The notes beneath the pieces were generated by a model. It saw nothing but the letters and a program-made list of their open reading frames with translations, ran no database searches and was not told the origin of the DNA. From contig DASWRI010000021.1 of NCBI GenBank assembly GCA_036403235.1, positions 1 through 39,383 on the forward strand: a stretch of 39,383 bases of DNA, written 5' to 3'. The position numbers and the translations under genes were made by a program. Positions 7,988 through 15,618 of the stretch are shown here, one piece after another. How positions within the stretch are numbered: position 1 is the first letter of the stretch; each line of letters opens with the position of its first letter. Source of the DNA: JBGTFE01 sp036403235. Lineage in GTDB: Bacteria > Acidobacteriota > Blastocatellia > Pyrinomonadales > Pyrinomonadaceae.

Positions 7988-10900
7988 ATGCTTCGCCTAA
8001 ATTTCATTCGTCGTTTTGTCTCGAAAAATAAAATTACAGCCATTTTTTCGATAATTTTTCTTTCCGCGCTCGCGCTCGACGCGCAGACGTTTCGCGGCAC
8101 GATTCTCGGAACCGTCACCGACATCAACAGTGCGGTTGTGCCGGGTATTAAAGTCGTCGCCAAAAATGTCGGAACGGGAATCGAGCGCACGACCCTAACC
8201 GACGGCGAAGGGAATTACACCATTGCCGAATTGCCGATTGGCAATTATGAAGTGACGGTCAACGAACGCGGCTCGAACGGTTTGGAAGTCCAGCGAGCAA
8301 ACAACGTAACGGTCGAAGTCGCGGGCGAAAAACGCGTTGACTTTACGCTCGCCGCCGTAACTCTCGACACAATCGTCACCGTTAACATAAACGACAATCA
8401 GGTCGAAACGACCAGCACGACGCTCGGCGGAACGATTCAAACCGGGGCGCTCGAAGATTTGCCGTTTAACGGGCGCGATTTTACAAAAGCTCTGGTGATG
8501 GTTCCCGGCGCGACCGGCGACCCTTCGGGCGCGACCGATTCGCCCGGCAGTTTCGGTCTTTTCAGCGCCAACGGCAATCGCGGTCGCTCAAACAATTATC
8601 TGCTCGACGGGACGGACATGAACGACGGTTATCGAAATTTGCCCGCCATCAATGAAGCGGGCGTTTTCGGGACGCCGGCGACGATTCTGCCGCTCGAAGC
8701 GATTCAGGAAGTCGCCGTTCTTTCAAATTTCGAAGCCGAATACGGCCGAAATTCGGGCGCGGTCGTCAATATCGTCACCAAGTCCGGCACAAATGATTTT
8801 CACGGCGCGCTGTTCGAGTTTGTGCGCAACGATAAATTTGACGCGCGAAACTTTTTCAACCCGAAGCCCGACCCGCAGACCGCTTTTCGTAACAACCAGT
8901 TTGGCGGCGCACTCGGCGGCCCGATTATCAAAAATCGCACGTTTTTCTACGCCGCCTACGAAGGCCAGCGCGAAAGAGTCGGCTTAAACTCGACGGCGCG
9001 CATTCCCGACCCGCGCGAAATCGCCGCGATTCTCGCCGGCGGCGGAAGTCTCGCTTTTCCGGTCAATCCGGTAATCGGCCGACTTCTCGCGCTTAACCCG
9101 TGGGGAACGCCGAATCGCCCGCTGCCGCTTTTCGACGCTACGGGCCGACCGAATCTTTTTGTCACGACGCGCGCTTTTAACGATGTGGACAGTTTTATCG
9201 GGAAAATCGACCACTCGTTCGACGAAAACAATCAGCTTACGGGGCGCTATTTTTTCGGCACGAGCGACCAGTCTTTTCCGCTCGCGATTCAGGGCGGAAA
9301 TGTTCTGCCCGGCTATAACACCGTGACGCCGACCGACGTTCATCTCCTTTCGCTTTCCTACTTAAAGATTTTTTCTTCGGCTAAAGTCAACGAATTTCGC
9401 TTCGGCTACAACAATTTCAAACAGGGATTTTTCCCCGAAGACAGCGATTTCGACCCGCGCACCATCGGCCTCAACACGGGCGTGACGAACGCGCAGGATT
9501 TCGGCCTGCCGTTTATCCGCATCAGAAACGATGCGATTGGCTCGATTGCCTCTATCGGCTCGAATCTTTCCGTCCCGCGCGCCAGAACCGATGTCAACTG
9601 GCACGTCATCGACAATTTTTCGTGGAAAACGGGCGGCCACGACTTAAAGCTCGGCTACGAGTTCCGGCGGACGACGGTCGATGCATTTTTCGACGCGGGC
9701 TATCGCGGGCGCCTTGATTTCGACACGCTTGAAGATTTTCTGCGCGGCAATCTGAGCGGCGGACGCGCGGCGCGCGGCGATTCGCGTCGCAACACTTTTC
9801 AAAATTCGCACGCGGCTTATCTTCAGGACACGTGGCGCGTCAATCGCAATTTAACTTTCAACGCCGGTCTGCGCTGGGATTATTTTGGCGTAATCGGCGA
9901 GGCGAACGACCTTTTGAGTAATTTCGATTTGCAGCGCGGTCTCGTTCAGGTCGGCACAAACGGTCTGGATAAACTTTATGATTCGGACTGGAACAATTTC
10001 AGCCCGCGCGTCGGTTTCGCGTGGGACGTGACGGGCAAAGGGAAAACGGTCGTGCGCGGCGGCTACGGGCTTTTTTACGACGCTTATTCGCAGGATTTCT
10101 TTGTCGGACAGCTGCCGTTTAATACGTTCAATCCCGGCCCGGCCTACAACCCGGTCGGGCCTTCGCCGATTTTGTTTTCGTTCTCGACCGTTCCGACAAT
10201 TCAAAACAACGTGCCGATTTTTACGGATTATCTCGACTCGGACGTTTTCGCCGTCGACCGCCATCTGAAAACGCCGACCGTCCAGAATTTTAATCTGAAT
10301 TTTCAGCAGGAGCTTTTCAAAAACGTCGTCTGGCAAATCGGTTATGTCGGCTCAATCGGCACAAATCTGTTTCGCTACCGCGACATCAACCAGCCTGTAA
10401 ATCCGGCGGCGTCGACCGCGCGGCCGTTCGATAACGGCCCGTTTGCGCCTTCGGGCGGAACGTTTTTCTACGTCAATTATCTGGAGACGAGCGCCAACTC
10501 GAACTATAACGCGCTGCAGACGAGCTTGAACCTGCAAAATATTTTCGGCTTTTCGGGGCAGATAAATTACGTCTGGTCGCATTCGATTGACAACGCTTCT
10601 GACGGCCAGGATTACGTCGCCAACGCGAGCCAGCCCGATAACAGTTATCGAACCGATTTCGAGCGCGGCAACTCGAATTTCGACGTTCGCCAGCGTTTTA
10701 CGGCGCTCGTAAGCTACGATATTCCAAATTTTATCCAGCGTTACCCGCGTCTCGGCGAAGGCTGGCAGTTAAACGCTGTCGTCACGCTCCGTACGGGCAG
10801 CCCGTTTCACGTCAATTTCTTTGACGATTTTAACGGGACGGGCGAATTTTTCCCGCGCCCCGACCTCGTCGGCAATCCGTATTCCGGCACGAGCACGCCC

Positions 10901-11302
10901 GATAATTTTCTGAATCTTTCGGCTTTCAAAGTGCCGTGCACGCTCGACGCGGGCGGCGCGTGCATCGCCGGAACATATCATTTCGGAAATCTCGGCCGCA
11001 ATTCGCTCGTCGGCCCCGGCTACGAAAATGTCGATTTTTCAATTTCCAAGACGACAAAAATCACCGAACGCGTCAACTTGCAGCTTCGCACCGAAATTTT
11101 CAATGTCTTTAACAAACCGAATTTTTCATCGCCCCTACTGCCGAGCTTTGCCGTCGATGCCGGTTTTAACGGCATCGACTCGACCGGACGCGGCGTCGGT
11201 TTTCTCCCGATTACCGTGACGCCCGATGTCGGCATCGGAAATCCGTTTCTCGGCGGCGGCAGTTCGAGAAACGTCCAATTTTCCGCCCGCCTGACGTTTT
11301 AG
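7988..11302 (+). CDS. Oar-like TonB-dependent outer-membrane receptor
   Basis: 1104 residues. The signal peptide ends near LALDAQ (residue 33). Residues about 35-115 form a carboxypeptidase-regulatory-like beta domain (FRGTILGTVTDINSAVVPG; LTDGEGNYTIAELPIGNYEV). A plug-like region follows (about 140-260: LEDLPFNGRDF, NNYLLDGTDMND, VVNIVTKSGTNDFHG), then a long barrel ending in the outer-membrane signature aromatic strand VQFSARLTF. This architecture is greatly expanded in Acidobacteria and resembles myxobacterial Oar. Substrate unknown; by analogy, large organic molecules or secreted proteins. No clear TonB box was found. AGGAG lies 12 bases from the ATG, rather far. The gene stands alone between palindromes. 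Confidence 0.9.
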   Translation: MLRLNFIRRFVSKNKITAIFSIIFLSALALDAQTFRGTILGTVTDINSAVVPGIKVVAKNVGTGIERTTLTDGEGNYTIAELPIGNYEVTVNERGSNGLEVQRANNVTVEVAGEKRVDFTLAAVTLDTIVTVNINDNQVETTSTTLGGTIQTGALEDLPFNGRDFTKALVMVPGATGDPSGATDSPGSFGLFSANGNRGRSNNYLLDGTDMNDGYRNLPAINEAGVFGTPATILPLEAIQEVAVLSNFEAEYGRNSGAVVNIVTKSGTNDFHGALFEFVRNDKFDARNFFNPKPDPQTAFRNNQFGGALGGPIIKNRTFFYAAYEGQRERVGLNSTARIPDPREIAAILAGGGSLAFPVNPVIGRLLALNPWGTPNRPLPLFDATGRPNLFVTTRAFNDVDSFIGKIDHSFDENNQLTGRYFFGTSDQSFPLAIQGGNVLPGYNTVTPTDVHLLSLSYLKIFSSAKVNEFRFGYNNFKQGFFPEDSDFDPRTIGLNTGVTNAQDFGLPFIRIRNDAIGSIASIGSNLSVPRARTDVNWHVIDNFSWKTGGHDLKLGYEFRRTTVDAFFDAGYRGRLDFDTLEDFLRGNLSGGRAARGDSRRNTFQNSHAAYLQDTWRVNRNLTFNAGLRWDYFGVIGEANDLLSNFDLQRGLVQVGTNGLDKLYDSDWNNFSPRVGFAWDVTGKGKTVVRGGYGLFYDAYSQDFFVGQLPFNTFNPGPAYNPVGPSPILFSFSTVPTIQNNVPIFTDYLDSDVFAVDRHLKTPTVQNFNLNFQQELFKNVVWQIGYVGSIGTNLFRYRDINQPVNPAASTARPFDNGPFAPSGGTFFYVNYLETSANSNYNALQTSLNLQNIFGFSGQINYVWSHSIDNASDGQDYVANASQPDNSYRTDFERGNSNFDVRQRFTALVSYDIPNFIQRYPRLGEGWQLNAVVTLRTGSPFHVNFFDDFNGTGEFFPRPDLVGNPYSGTSTPDNFLNLSAFKVPCTLDAGGACIAGTYHFGNLGRNSLVGPGYENVDFSISKTTKITERVNLQLRTEIFNVFNKPNFSSPLLPSFAVDAGFNGIDSTGRGVGFLPITVTPDVGIGNPFLGGGSSRNVQFSARLTF

Positions 11303-11306
11303 AAAA

Positions 11307-11376
11307 AATAAAGGCAAAAAATAAGGGATGAGTAAGAAAATTAAATCTTACTCATCCCTTATTTTTTGCCTTTATT
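11307..11376. terminator. Very long perfect inverted repeat, likely bidirectional terminator
   Basis: Arms 11307-11336 and 11347-11376 are perfectly complementary over 30 bp with a 10-base loop. It lies between the receptor stop (11302) and the TPR gene stop (11382), which converge on it. Each arm has an A/T-rich outer end, giving U-rich tails in both directions. Confidence 0.85.
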
Positions 11377-11381
11377 GCTTT

Positions 11382-12836
11382 TTATATCGGCTCGACAACC
11401 ATTTTACCGTCGGGATTTTTTTCAGCCCGGCAGACGCCGATAATTTTTCCGAGAATGCGAATGTCTTTTTCATCAAATAGCTGCAATGCCGAATCCTCGC
11501 CTTCGAGACAGACGATGCCGAAATCGGAGTCGTAAAAACCGCAGCTCACCGAATCGTTTTCTATTTCTAAAATCGCCACCAAATCGCCTCGATTTACTTC
11601 TGCCCGCGCGACAATCGCGAGCGAATCTTTGCGCAAGCCGACCGATTCGAGATGATTGTTTTTTATCCAGACGCCCTGAAAATCGTTGTAATGAGCGAGC
11701 GCCGGCGGCAAAACGAGCTCAAGATTTTCGGCGGCAGGTGGAGCTTTTTCCGAGAAAATTTCTTCGATAACAAACGAATTTTTCTCCTGTAGCGTTTTTT
11801 CAAATTCCTTGACCAAATTATCAGCCGTCTCTTCATCGATTTGAGTTTTGGCGATTTGAACCGCTTCAAACAGACAGAACGTCGCGGCCGAAAAATTGTC
11901 GAGATAAACCAGAGCTTTTGTTTTCGTCAGAAGCGTCTCGACCAGATACGCCTTATTTTCGCTTTTGCCGAGAAGCTCGAGCGCCTTTTCGCTGGTTGTC
12001 AGCGCGTCGGCGTATTTTCTTTCGGCGTAATAAATCTGAGCCTTTGTGTCGAGCGCAAAGCCTTCTCTCGTTTTATCTTTTATCTGGCGGAAGATTTTCG
12101 TCGCGTTATCAATCATTTGATGCGCTTTCGAGAATCTGTTTTCTAATTTATAAAGCTGAGCGAGGTTGTTTTCGACAGTGGCGAGGTAAATCTGGTGTTT
12201 TGCTTTTTGATGAAAATATCTCGCCAGTTCGAAATATTTCAGAGCCTCGTGCGTCTGGTAAAGCTCCTGATAAGCGATGCCGAGATTGGTGCAGAAGCTT
12301 CCGTTGAGAAAGGCGTCGCCGTATTTTCGAAAATCGGACTCGAACCGGGCGCAACTTTCGATTATTTCCTTGTACTTTCCGCGCGTCAGAAGAATCAGGC
12401 TGCGGGTTAAATAAGCATAAATTCTCGCATTGCTCGACGCTGCCAAATTATTTGATAAAGCCGCTTCGACAAACGATTCCGCTTCTTTCAGCTCGCCGGT
12501 TCGCCAGTAAGCGAGCGCCATATAATTTTCGCATTCGGCAACTTTTTCGGCGTCTTCGATGTCGAGAAAGCGATTGCGGGCTTCGGTCAGTAAATTTTTG
12601 GATTTTTCCTGGGCGTTCGGAATTTGCTTGTTATGTCCGAGAAAACCGATTAAACTGCCGCAACGCAGAATAATCTCCGCCGCATCTAACGGCTCAAATT
12701 CATCGATAACGGGAAAACTCCGGGTATCTTCCCAAATGTCGGTTAACTCCGCCAAAGCCTCGTCATACTTACCGCATCTCTCAAGTTTAGACAGCTTTTT
12801 TTGTAATAGCGTAGCTTGTGTGTGGAGAATTTTCAT
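11382..12836 (-). CDS. TPR protein with a degenerate S24/LexA-like C-terminal domain
   Basis: 484 residues, no signal peptide. Residues about 15-350 are helical TPR-type repeats (e.g. NLGIAYQELYQTHEALKYF, NLAQLYKLENRFSKAHQM, AQIYYAERKYADALTTSEK). The last ~100 residues look like a LexA/CI (peptidase S24) fold: 'NNHLESVGLRKDSLAIV' at about 393, 'NRGDLVAILEIENDS' at about 415 and the typical final strand 'ILGKIIGVCRA' at about 461. In active S24 proteins the first segment carries the nucleophile (N/D-S-M-x-P) and the middle a lysine; here the Ser is replaced (NNHLES) and no equivalent Lys is seen, so I infer it is not a protease. Divergent from a small exported-peptide gene. TPR proteins with adjacent secreted peptides recall RRNPP peptide receptors; that role is inference. 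Confidence 0.75.
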   Translation of the reverse strand: MKILHTQATLLQKKLSKLERCGKYDEALAELTDIWEDTRSFPVIDEFEPLDAAEIILRCGSLIGFLGHNKQIPNAQEKSKNLLTEARNRFLDIEDAEKVAECENYMALAYWRTGELKEAESFVEAALSNNLAASSNARIYAYLTRSLILLTRGKYKEIIESCARFESDFRKYGDAFLNGSFCTNLGIAYQELYQTHEALKYFELARYFHQKAKHQIYLATVENNLAQLYKLENRFSKAHQMIDNATKIFRQIKDKTREGFALDTKAQIYYAERKYADALTTSEKALELLGKSENKAYLVETLLTKTKALVYLDNFSAATFCLFEAVQIAKTQIDEETADNLVKEFEKTLQEKNSFVIEEIFSEKAPPAAENLELVLPPALAHYNDFQGVWIKNNHLESVGLRKDSLAIVARAEVNRGDLVAILEIENDSVSCGFYDSDFGIVCLEGEDSALQLFDEKDIRILGKIIGVCRAEKNPDGKMVVEPI

Positions 12837-12860
12837 AACGTGTTACGGAATATTTTTGGT

Positions 12861-12889
12861 AGTATAAACGCGATACATTAAAGTATCAA
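12861..12889 (-). promoter_or_regulatory. Promoter of the TPR gene with overlapping operator-like palindrome
   Basis: On the minus strand TTGATA (12889-12884) and TATACT (12866-12861) are 17 bases apart, a near-consensus sigma-70 promoter 24 bases before the ATG at 12836. The palindrome GATAC-N6-GTATC (12872-12887) covers the -35 and spacer, where a repressor would block transcription. A weaker opposite promoter (TTGGTA 12856-12861, TAAAGT 12879-12884) for the peptide gene would overlap the same palindrome. Confidence 0.65.
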
Positions 12890-12917
12890 GAAAAAAAACA
12901 AATTCAGGAGAACAATC

Positions 12918-13133
12918 GTGAAATTAACACTTAAACTTTTCTTACTCTTATCTATTTTTAGCTCAGTCGCTCTCGCCGATGAAGGTAATATGGGAAACGG
13001 CGGAAAAAGCTGCCCGCAGGGACAAGTCTGCCTTGCCACACAGCCATTGCCCGAAAAAACTGATGCTGACACAACTAATACCGATTCGATTCTGATTATT
13101 ATTCAAAAATATATAATCTCGATATTCGAATAA
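12918..13133 (+). CDS. Small exported peptide precursor, unknown function
   Basis: 71 residues from a GTG start with AGGAG eight bases upstream. Residues 1-20 are a clear signal peptide (cleavage VALA/DEG). The mature 51 residues carry a Gly/Asn motif (GNMGNGGKSCPQGQVCLA) with Cys32 and Cys38, able to form a small disulfide loop, an acidic Thr/Asp stretch, and a hydrophobic C-terminus (ILIIIQKYIISIFE). No family is recognised. It is divergent from the TPR gene (81-base spacer) and convergent with the HTH gene. The layout suggests a signalling peptide or a small envelope peptide; I cannot tell which. Confidence 0.7.
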   Translation: MKLTLKLFLLLSIFSSVALADEGNMGNGGKSCPQGQVCLATQPLPEKTDADTTNTDSILIIIQKYIISIFE

Positions 13134-13161
13134 AAGGCTGCCAGATATTTAAAACGGCGAT

Positions 13162-13599
13162 TTATTGTTGTTTTCCTAAAATGTTGACGGTTTCGTTCAA
13201 CACTCTTTCTTCCTTTATTTTTTCGGAAGTTAAAACAACAGTTTTTAATTGCGCCGCCTCGTTTTGACTGCTGAGCGCTTCGTCGATTAAATCACTGCAC
13301 TCTCTCCTGACAAATTCGCGGAATTTGCCGGATAATAGAAGTGTGTCTTCGCGCGCAGCATTTTCTACAAATTTACTGCCTTGGCCGGTTAAAAGCCAGT
13401 GAATCGAATAATTCGTACGCTCGGCAATAATGAGCAGAATATTCGAATCGGGCAATCTGCCTTGTAAATAATTTTTTGCCGATTGATAGGAAATATCCAA
13501 CAACCGTGCAATCTCCGCTGCCTGGGAACTACCGCAAATTTCGACAAATCTTTCAATGAAATCAAAATTTTCTACTTTTTTTAAATTTCCTCTTGACAT
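13162..13599 (-). CDS. CI-repressor-like helix-turn-helix regulator without peptidase domain
   Basis: 145 residues. Residues about 10-65 match the N-terminal HTH of phage CI-type repressors: SSQAAEIARLLDISYQSAKNYLQGRLPD, followed by the typical 'IAERTNYSIHWLLTGQGSKFV'. In phage-type repressors an S24 protease domain normally follows; here only ~75 helical residues remain. It should be a DNA-binding regulator. Its nearest candidate targets are its own promoter (inverted repeats nearby) and the divergent TPR/peptide promoter region. A promoter nine bases upstream of the ATG would give an almost leaderless mRNA. No other phage genes are nearby. Confidence 0.8.
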   Translation of the reverse strand: MSRGNLKKVENFDFIERFVEICGSSQAAEIARLLDISYQSAKNYLQGRLPDSNILLIIAERTNYSIHWLLTGQGSKFVENAAREDTLLLSGKFREFVRRECSDLIDEALSSQNEAAQLKTVVLTSEKIKEERVLNETVNILGKQQ

Positions 13600-13608
13600 A
13601 CTTCTATG

Positions 13609-13637
13609 ATTATGTAATATTCTAAATGATTGTTCAA
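13609..13637 (-). promoter_or_regulatory. Promoter of the HTH regulator
   Basis: TTGAAC (13637-13632) and CATAAT (13614-13609) are separated by 17 bases. The -10 ends nine bases before the ATG at 13599, so the predicted transcript begins at or within about three bases of the start codon. Confidence 0.6.
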
Positions 13638-13682
13638 CTGTTTAAGTGTTAATTAAGTAAAAATCGTTGATAAAAGTTTGAT

Positions 13683-13704
13683 AAAATCATTTGTTAATGA
13701 TTTT
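13683..13704. promoter_or_regulatory. Inverted repeat upstream of the HTH gene (possible operator)
   Basis: Perfect 9-bp arms AAAATCATT / AATGATTTT around TGTT, 84-105 bases upstream of the regulator's ATG. The related half-site AATGATTG occurs at 13625-13632 next to the -35. Possible autoregulatory site; purely inferred from symmetry. Confidence 0.35.
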
Positions 13705-13755
13705 TACGGAAGGTAAATCAAGTTTCGCTGAGGCTGCACCCTGTAGTCAAAGCGG

Positions 13756-13791
13756 AAAAAAGAGGGAGACGGTGTGGGAGACGTTTCCCTC
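13756..13791 (-). terminator. Rho-independent terminator of the flavoprotein gene
   Basis: On the minus strand a 10-bp stem (GAGGGAAACG / CGTCTCCCTC, one wobble pair) with a 10-base loop is followed at once by six T residues, nine bases after the stop at 13800. Confidence 0.85.
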
Positions 13792-13799
13792 GCTTCTTT

Positions 13800-14960
13800 T
13801 TAAACGGAATTTCCGGCGGCAAATGCGGAAGCCCATGCCCATTGGAAATTGTAGCCTCCGAGCCAGCCCGTCACGTCCACGACTTCGCCTATAAAATAAA
13901 GACCGGAAACTTTTTTCGCCTCCAACGTCTGCGAAGAAAGCTCGTCGGTATCGACGCCGCCGAGCGTTACCTCGGCTTTATGAAATCCTTCGGTTTCGCT
14001 GAATTTCACCTGCCAATCGTTTATCGTCGCGGCAATTCGCTCGATTTCCTTTTTGCTTAATTGATTGAGCGGTTTGTTGGAAAGCTTCTGCTCGGTAAAA
14101 ATTTCGGCGAAGCGATTGGGCAGAAAACGGGCCAGAAAATTATCCAGATTCTGCCGGCTCGAATGATTTTTTTCCAAAAGCTCCAGAACATTTTCCGTCG
14201 GCAGCAAATCAATCGAAATCGTTTTTTCCCTTTGCCAGTAATTTGAAATCTGCAAAATTGCCGGGCCGGAAAGCCCCCTGTGCGTAAACAAAATATTTTC
14301 CCTAAAAGATGCTTTTCCGGCAGAGACGACTGAATCGACGGAAATGCCCGCCAGCGGCGCGAAGCTTTTTTCGCCGGAAAAAATCAAAGGCACGAGCGAC
14401 GGAACGGTTTCGACGATTTTCAAATTGAATTGCCGCGCGATTTTATATCCGAAATCGGTCGCGCCGATTTTCGGAAACGAAAGACCGCCGGTTGCAATCA
14501 CCAGGTTTTCGCTTCGGAACGCGCCCTGGCTCGTTTCAATTTCAAACAAATTGTCTTTGAAAACGCTTTTTACCGGGCAATTCGTGCGAATCTCGACATT
14601 TGCTTTGGCGCATTCCGCGAGCAGCATCTCGACGATAAGGCGCGAGCTTTCGCGGCAGAAAAGCTGCCCGAGTTTTTTCTGGTAAAACTCGATTTTGTAT
14701 TTTTTTACCAGCTCGATGAAATCTTCGGGCGTGTAGCGCGCGAGCGCGGATTTGCAGAAATGCGGATTGCGCGAGATGAAATTTTCCGCCCTTGTGTGAA
14801 CGTTTGTAAAATTGCAGCGCCCGCCGCCCGAGATGATGATTTTGCGCCCGATTTGCGAGTTGTGCTCGACGACTAAAACGCGTCGCCCGCGCCGGGCGGC
14901 CGCTGCCGCGCAAAAAAGTCCGGCCGCGCCCGCGCCGATGACGATTGCATCAAATTTCAT
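13800..14960 (-). CDS. HI0933/YhiN (BaiN-like) FAD-dependent flavoprotein
   Basis: 386 residues. N-terminal dinucleotide fold with GAGAAG at 9-14 and Glu32 (VVEH) for the FAD ribose. The family block IGRKIIISGGGRCNFTN follows at about 37-53. Further signatures: VIATGGLSFPKIGATDFGY (about 160-178), RGLSGPAILQIS (about 240) and the C-terminal FAD-contact TLGGVDTDEL ... GLYFIGEVVDVTGWLGGYNFQWA. Full length for the family. Members are oxidoreductases of mostly unknown substrate; BaiN of gut bacteria acts on bile acids, which should not be carried over here. It overlaps the DinB gene by four bases (ATGA), so the two are translationally coupled. Confidence 0.92.
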   Translation of the reverse strand: MKFDAIVIGAGAAGLFCAAAAARRGRRVLVVEHNSQIGRKIIISGGGRCNFTNVHTRAENFISRNPHFCKSALARYTPEDFIELVKKYKIEFYQKKLGQLFCRESSRLIVEMLLAECAKANVEIRTNCPVKSVFKDNLFEIETSQGAFRSENLVIATGGLSFPKIGATDFGYKIARQFNLKIVETVPSLVPLIFSGEKSFAPLAGISVDSVVSAGKASFRENILFTHRGLSGPAILQISNYWQREKTISIDLLPTENVLELLEKNHSSRQNLDNFLARFLPNRFAEIFTEQKLSNKPLNQLSKKEIERIAATINDWQVKFSETEGFHKAEVTLGGVDTDELSSQTLEAKKVSGLYFIGEVVDVTGWLGGYNFQWAWASAFAAGNSV

Positions 14961-15472
14961 TCACTCAGATATCTTTCCCGCAAAACCCGAATATGATGAC
15001 GGATATGTCCGGCCATAATGTATGCCAGCGCGCGCACCGAAACCGGCGAATCGCTCGCCGTTCCCGTTCGCATCCACGCGTTTTCGGGCAGATTTTGAAA
15101 AAAGATAAGATTCGCCTTCCGCACGTAAAGAAGCTCGTTGAGCAAATCGGGAAGACTCGTCTGGTTGAAATTGCTGTTTTCGATGTAGCCGTCCTGCTCG
15201 AATCCTTCAATCGGAGTTTGGTCAGCGCGCGAGATGCGCAGAGCGCGATACGCGAAAATTCTTTCGCCGTCGGTTAAATGTCCGAGCAATTCCTTTATCG
15301 TCCATTTGCCTTCGGCGTAAGCGTGTAAACTTTTTTCCTCGCTTATCTGCTCGAAAATTTCCTGCAGCTCGGCTTGCTGATTTTCCAAAACCCGAACGAT
15401 TTCCGTCTCGGGCACGAGCGAAACGTAAGTTTCGTAATATTCGTTGTATTCGGTTTTCTCGGGGCGTCTCAT
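14957..15472 (-). CDS. DinB/YfiT family metal-binding protein
   Basis: 171 residues forming a four-helix bundle. The metal-binding histidines of the DinB/YfiT fold are in place: His65 (ELLGHLTDGER), His156 and His160 (MAGHIRHHIRVL). The family includes bacillithiol/mycothiol-dependent transferases and many uncharacterised members. Overlaps the flavoprotein gene by four bases, suggesting a shared role in thiol or redox chemistry; this link is only contextual. Confidence 0.9.
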   Translation of the reverse strand: MRRPEKTEYNEYYETYVSLVPETEIVRVLENQQAELQEIFEQISEEKSLHAYAEGKWTIKELLGHLTDGERIFAYRALRISRADQTPIEGFEQDGYIENSNFNQTSLPDLLNELLYVRKANLIFFQNLPENAWMRTGTASDSPVSVRALAYIMAGHIRHHIRVLRERYLSE

Positions 15473-15518
15473 AATTTACACATCTTAACAAAAAATAAAC
15501 GCGCGTCCGAATAGAAGA

Positions 15519-15596
15519 AGAAATCCGGCCACGAATTACACAAAATTAGACTAATAATATTTGTCTTTTATTAGTGTAATTCGCGGCTGGATTTCT
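15519..15596. repeat. Palindrome with CACGAATTACAC arms
   Basis: Arms of 23 bp (15519-15541 and 15574-15596) match with two mismatches; core AATCCGGCCACGAATTACAC. It lies between the DinB gene start and the Lys/Ala-rich gene stop. The sequence type looks like a dispersed intergenic repeat; only one copy is in this window. Could also terminate the Lys/Ala-rich gene's mRNA. Confidence 0.75.
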
Positions 15597-15618
15597 TACA
15601 AAATTCAATATTTATTAA

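Noticed and set aside
13162..13599. A prophage, suggested by the CI-like repressor
   Set aside because: No integrase, structural or lysis genes are found in the window; the neighbours are ordinary chromosomal genes.
13691..13894. A 67-residue plus-strand ORF
   Set aside because: It runs through the terminator and into the antisense of the flavoprotein C-terminus; no ribosome site or domain.
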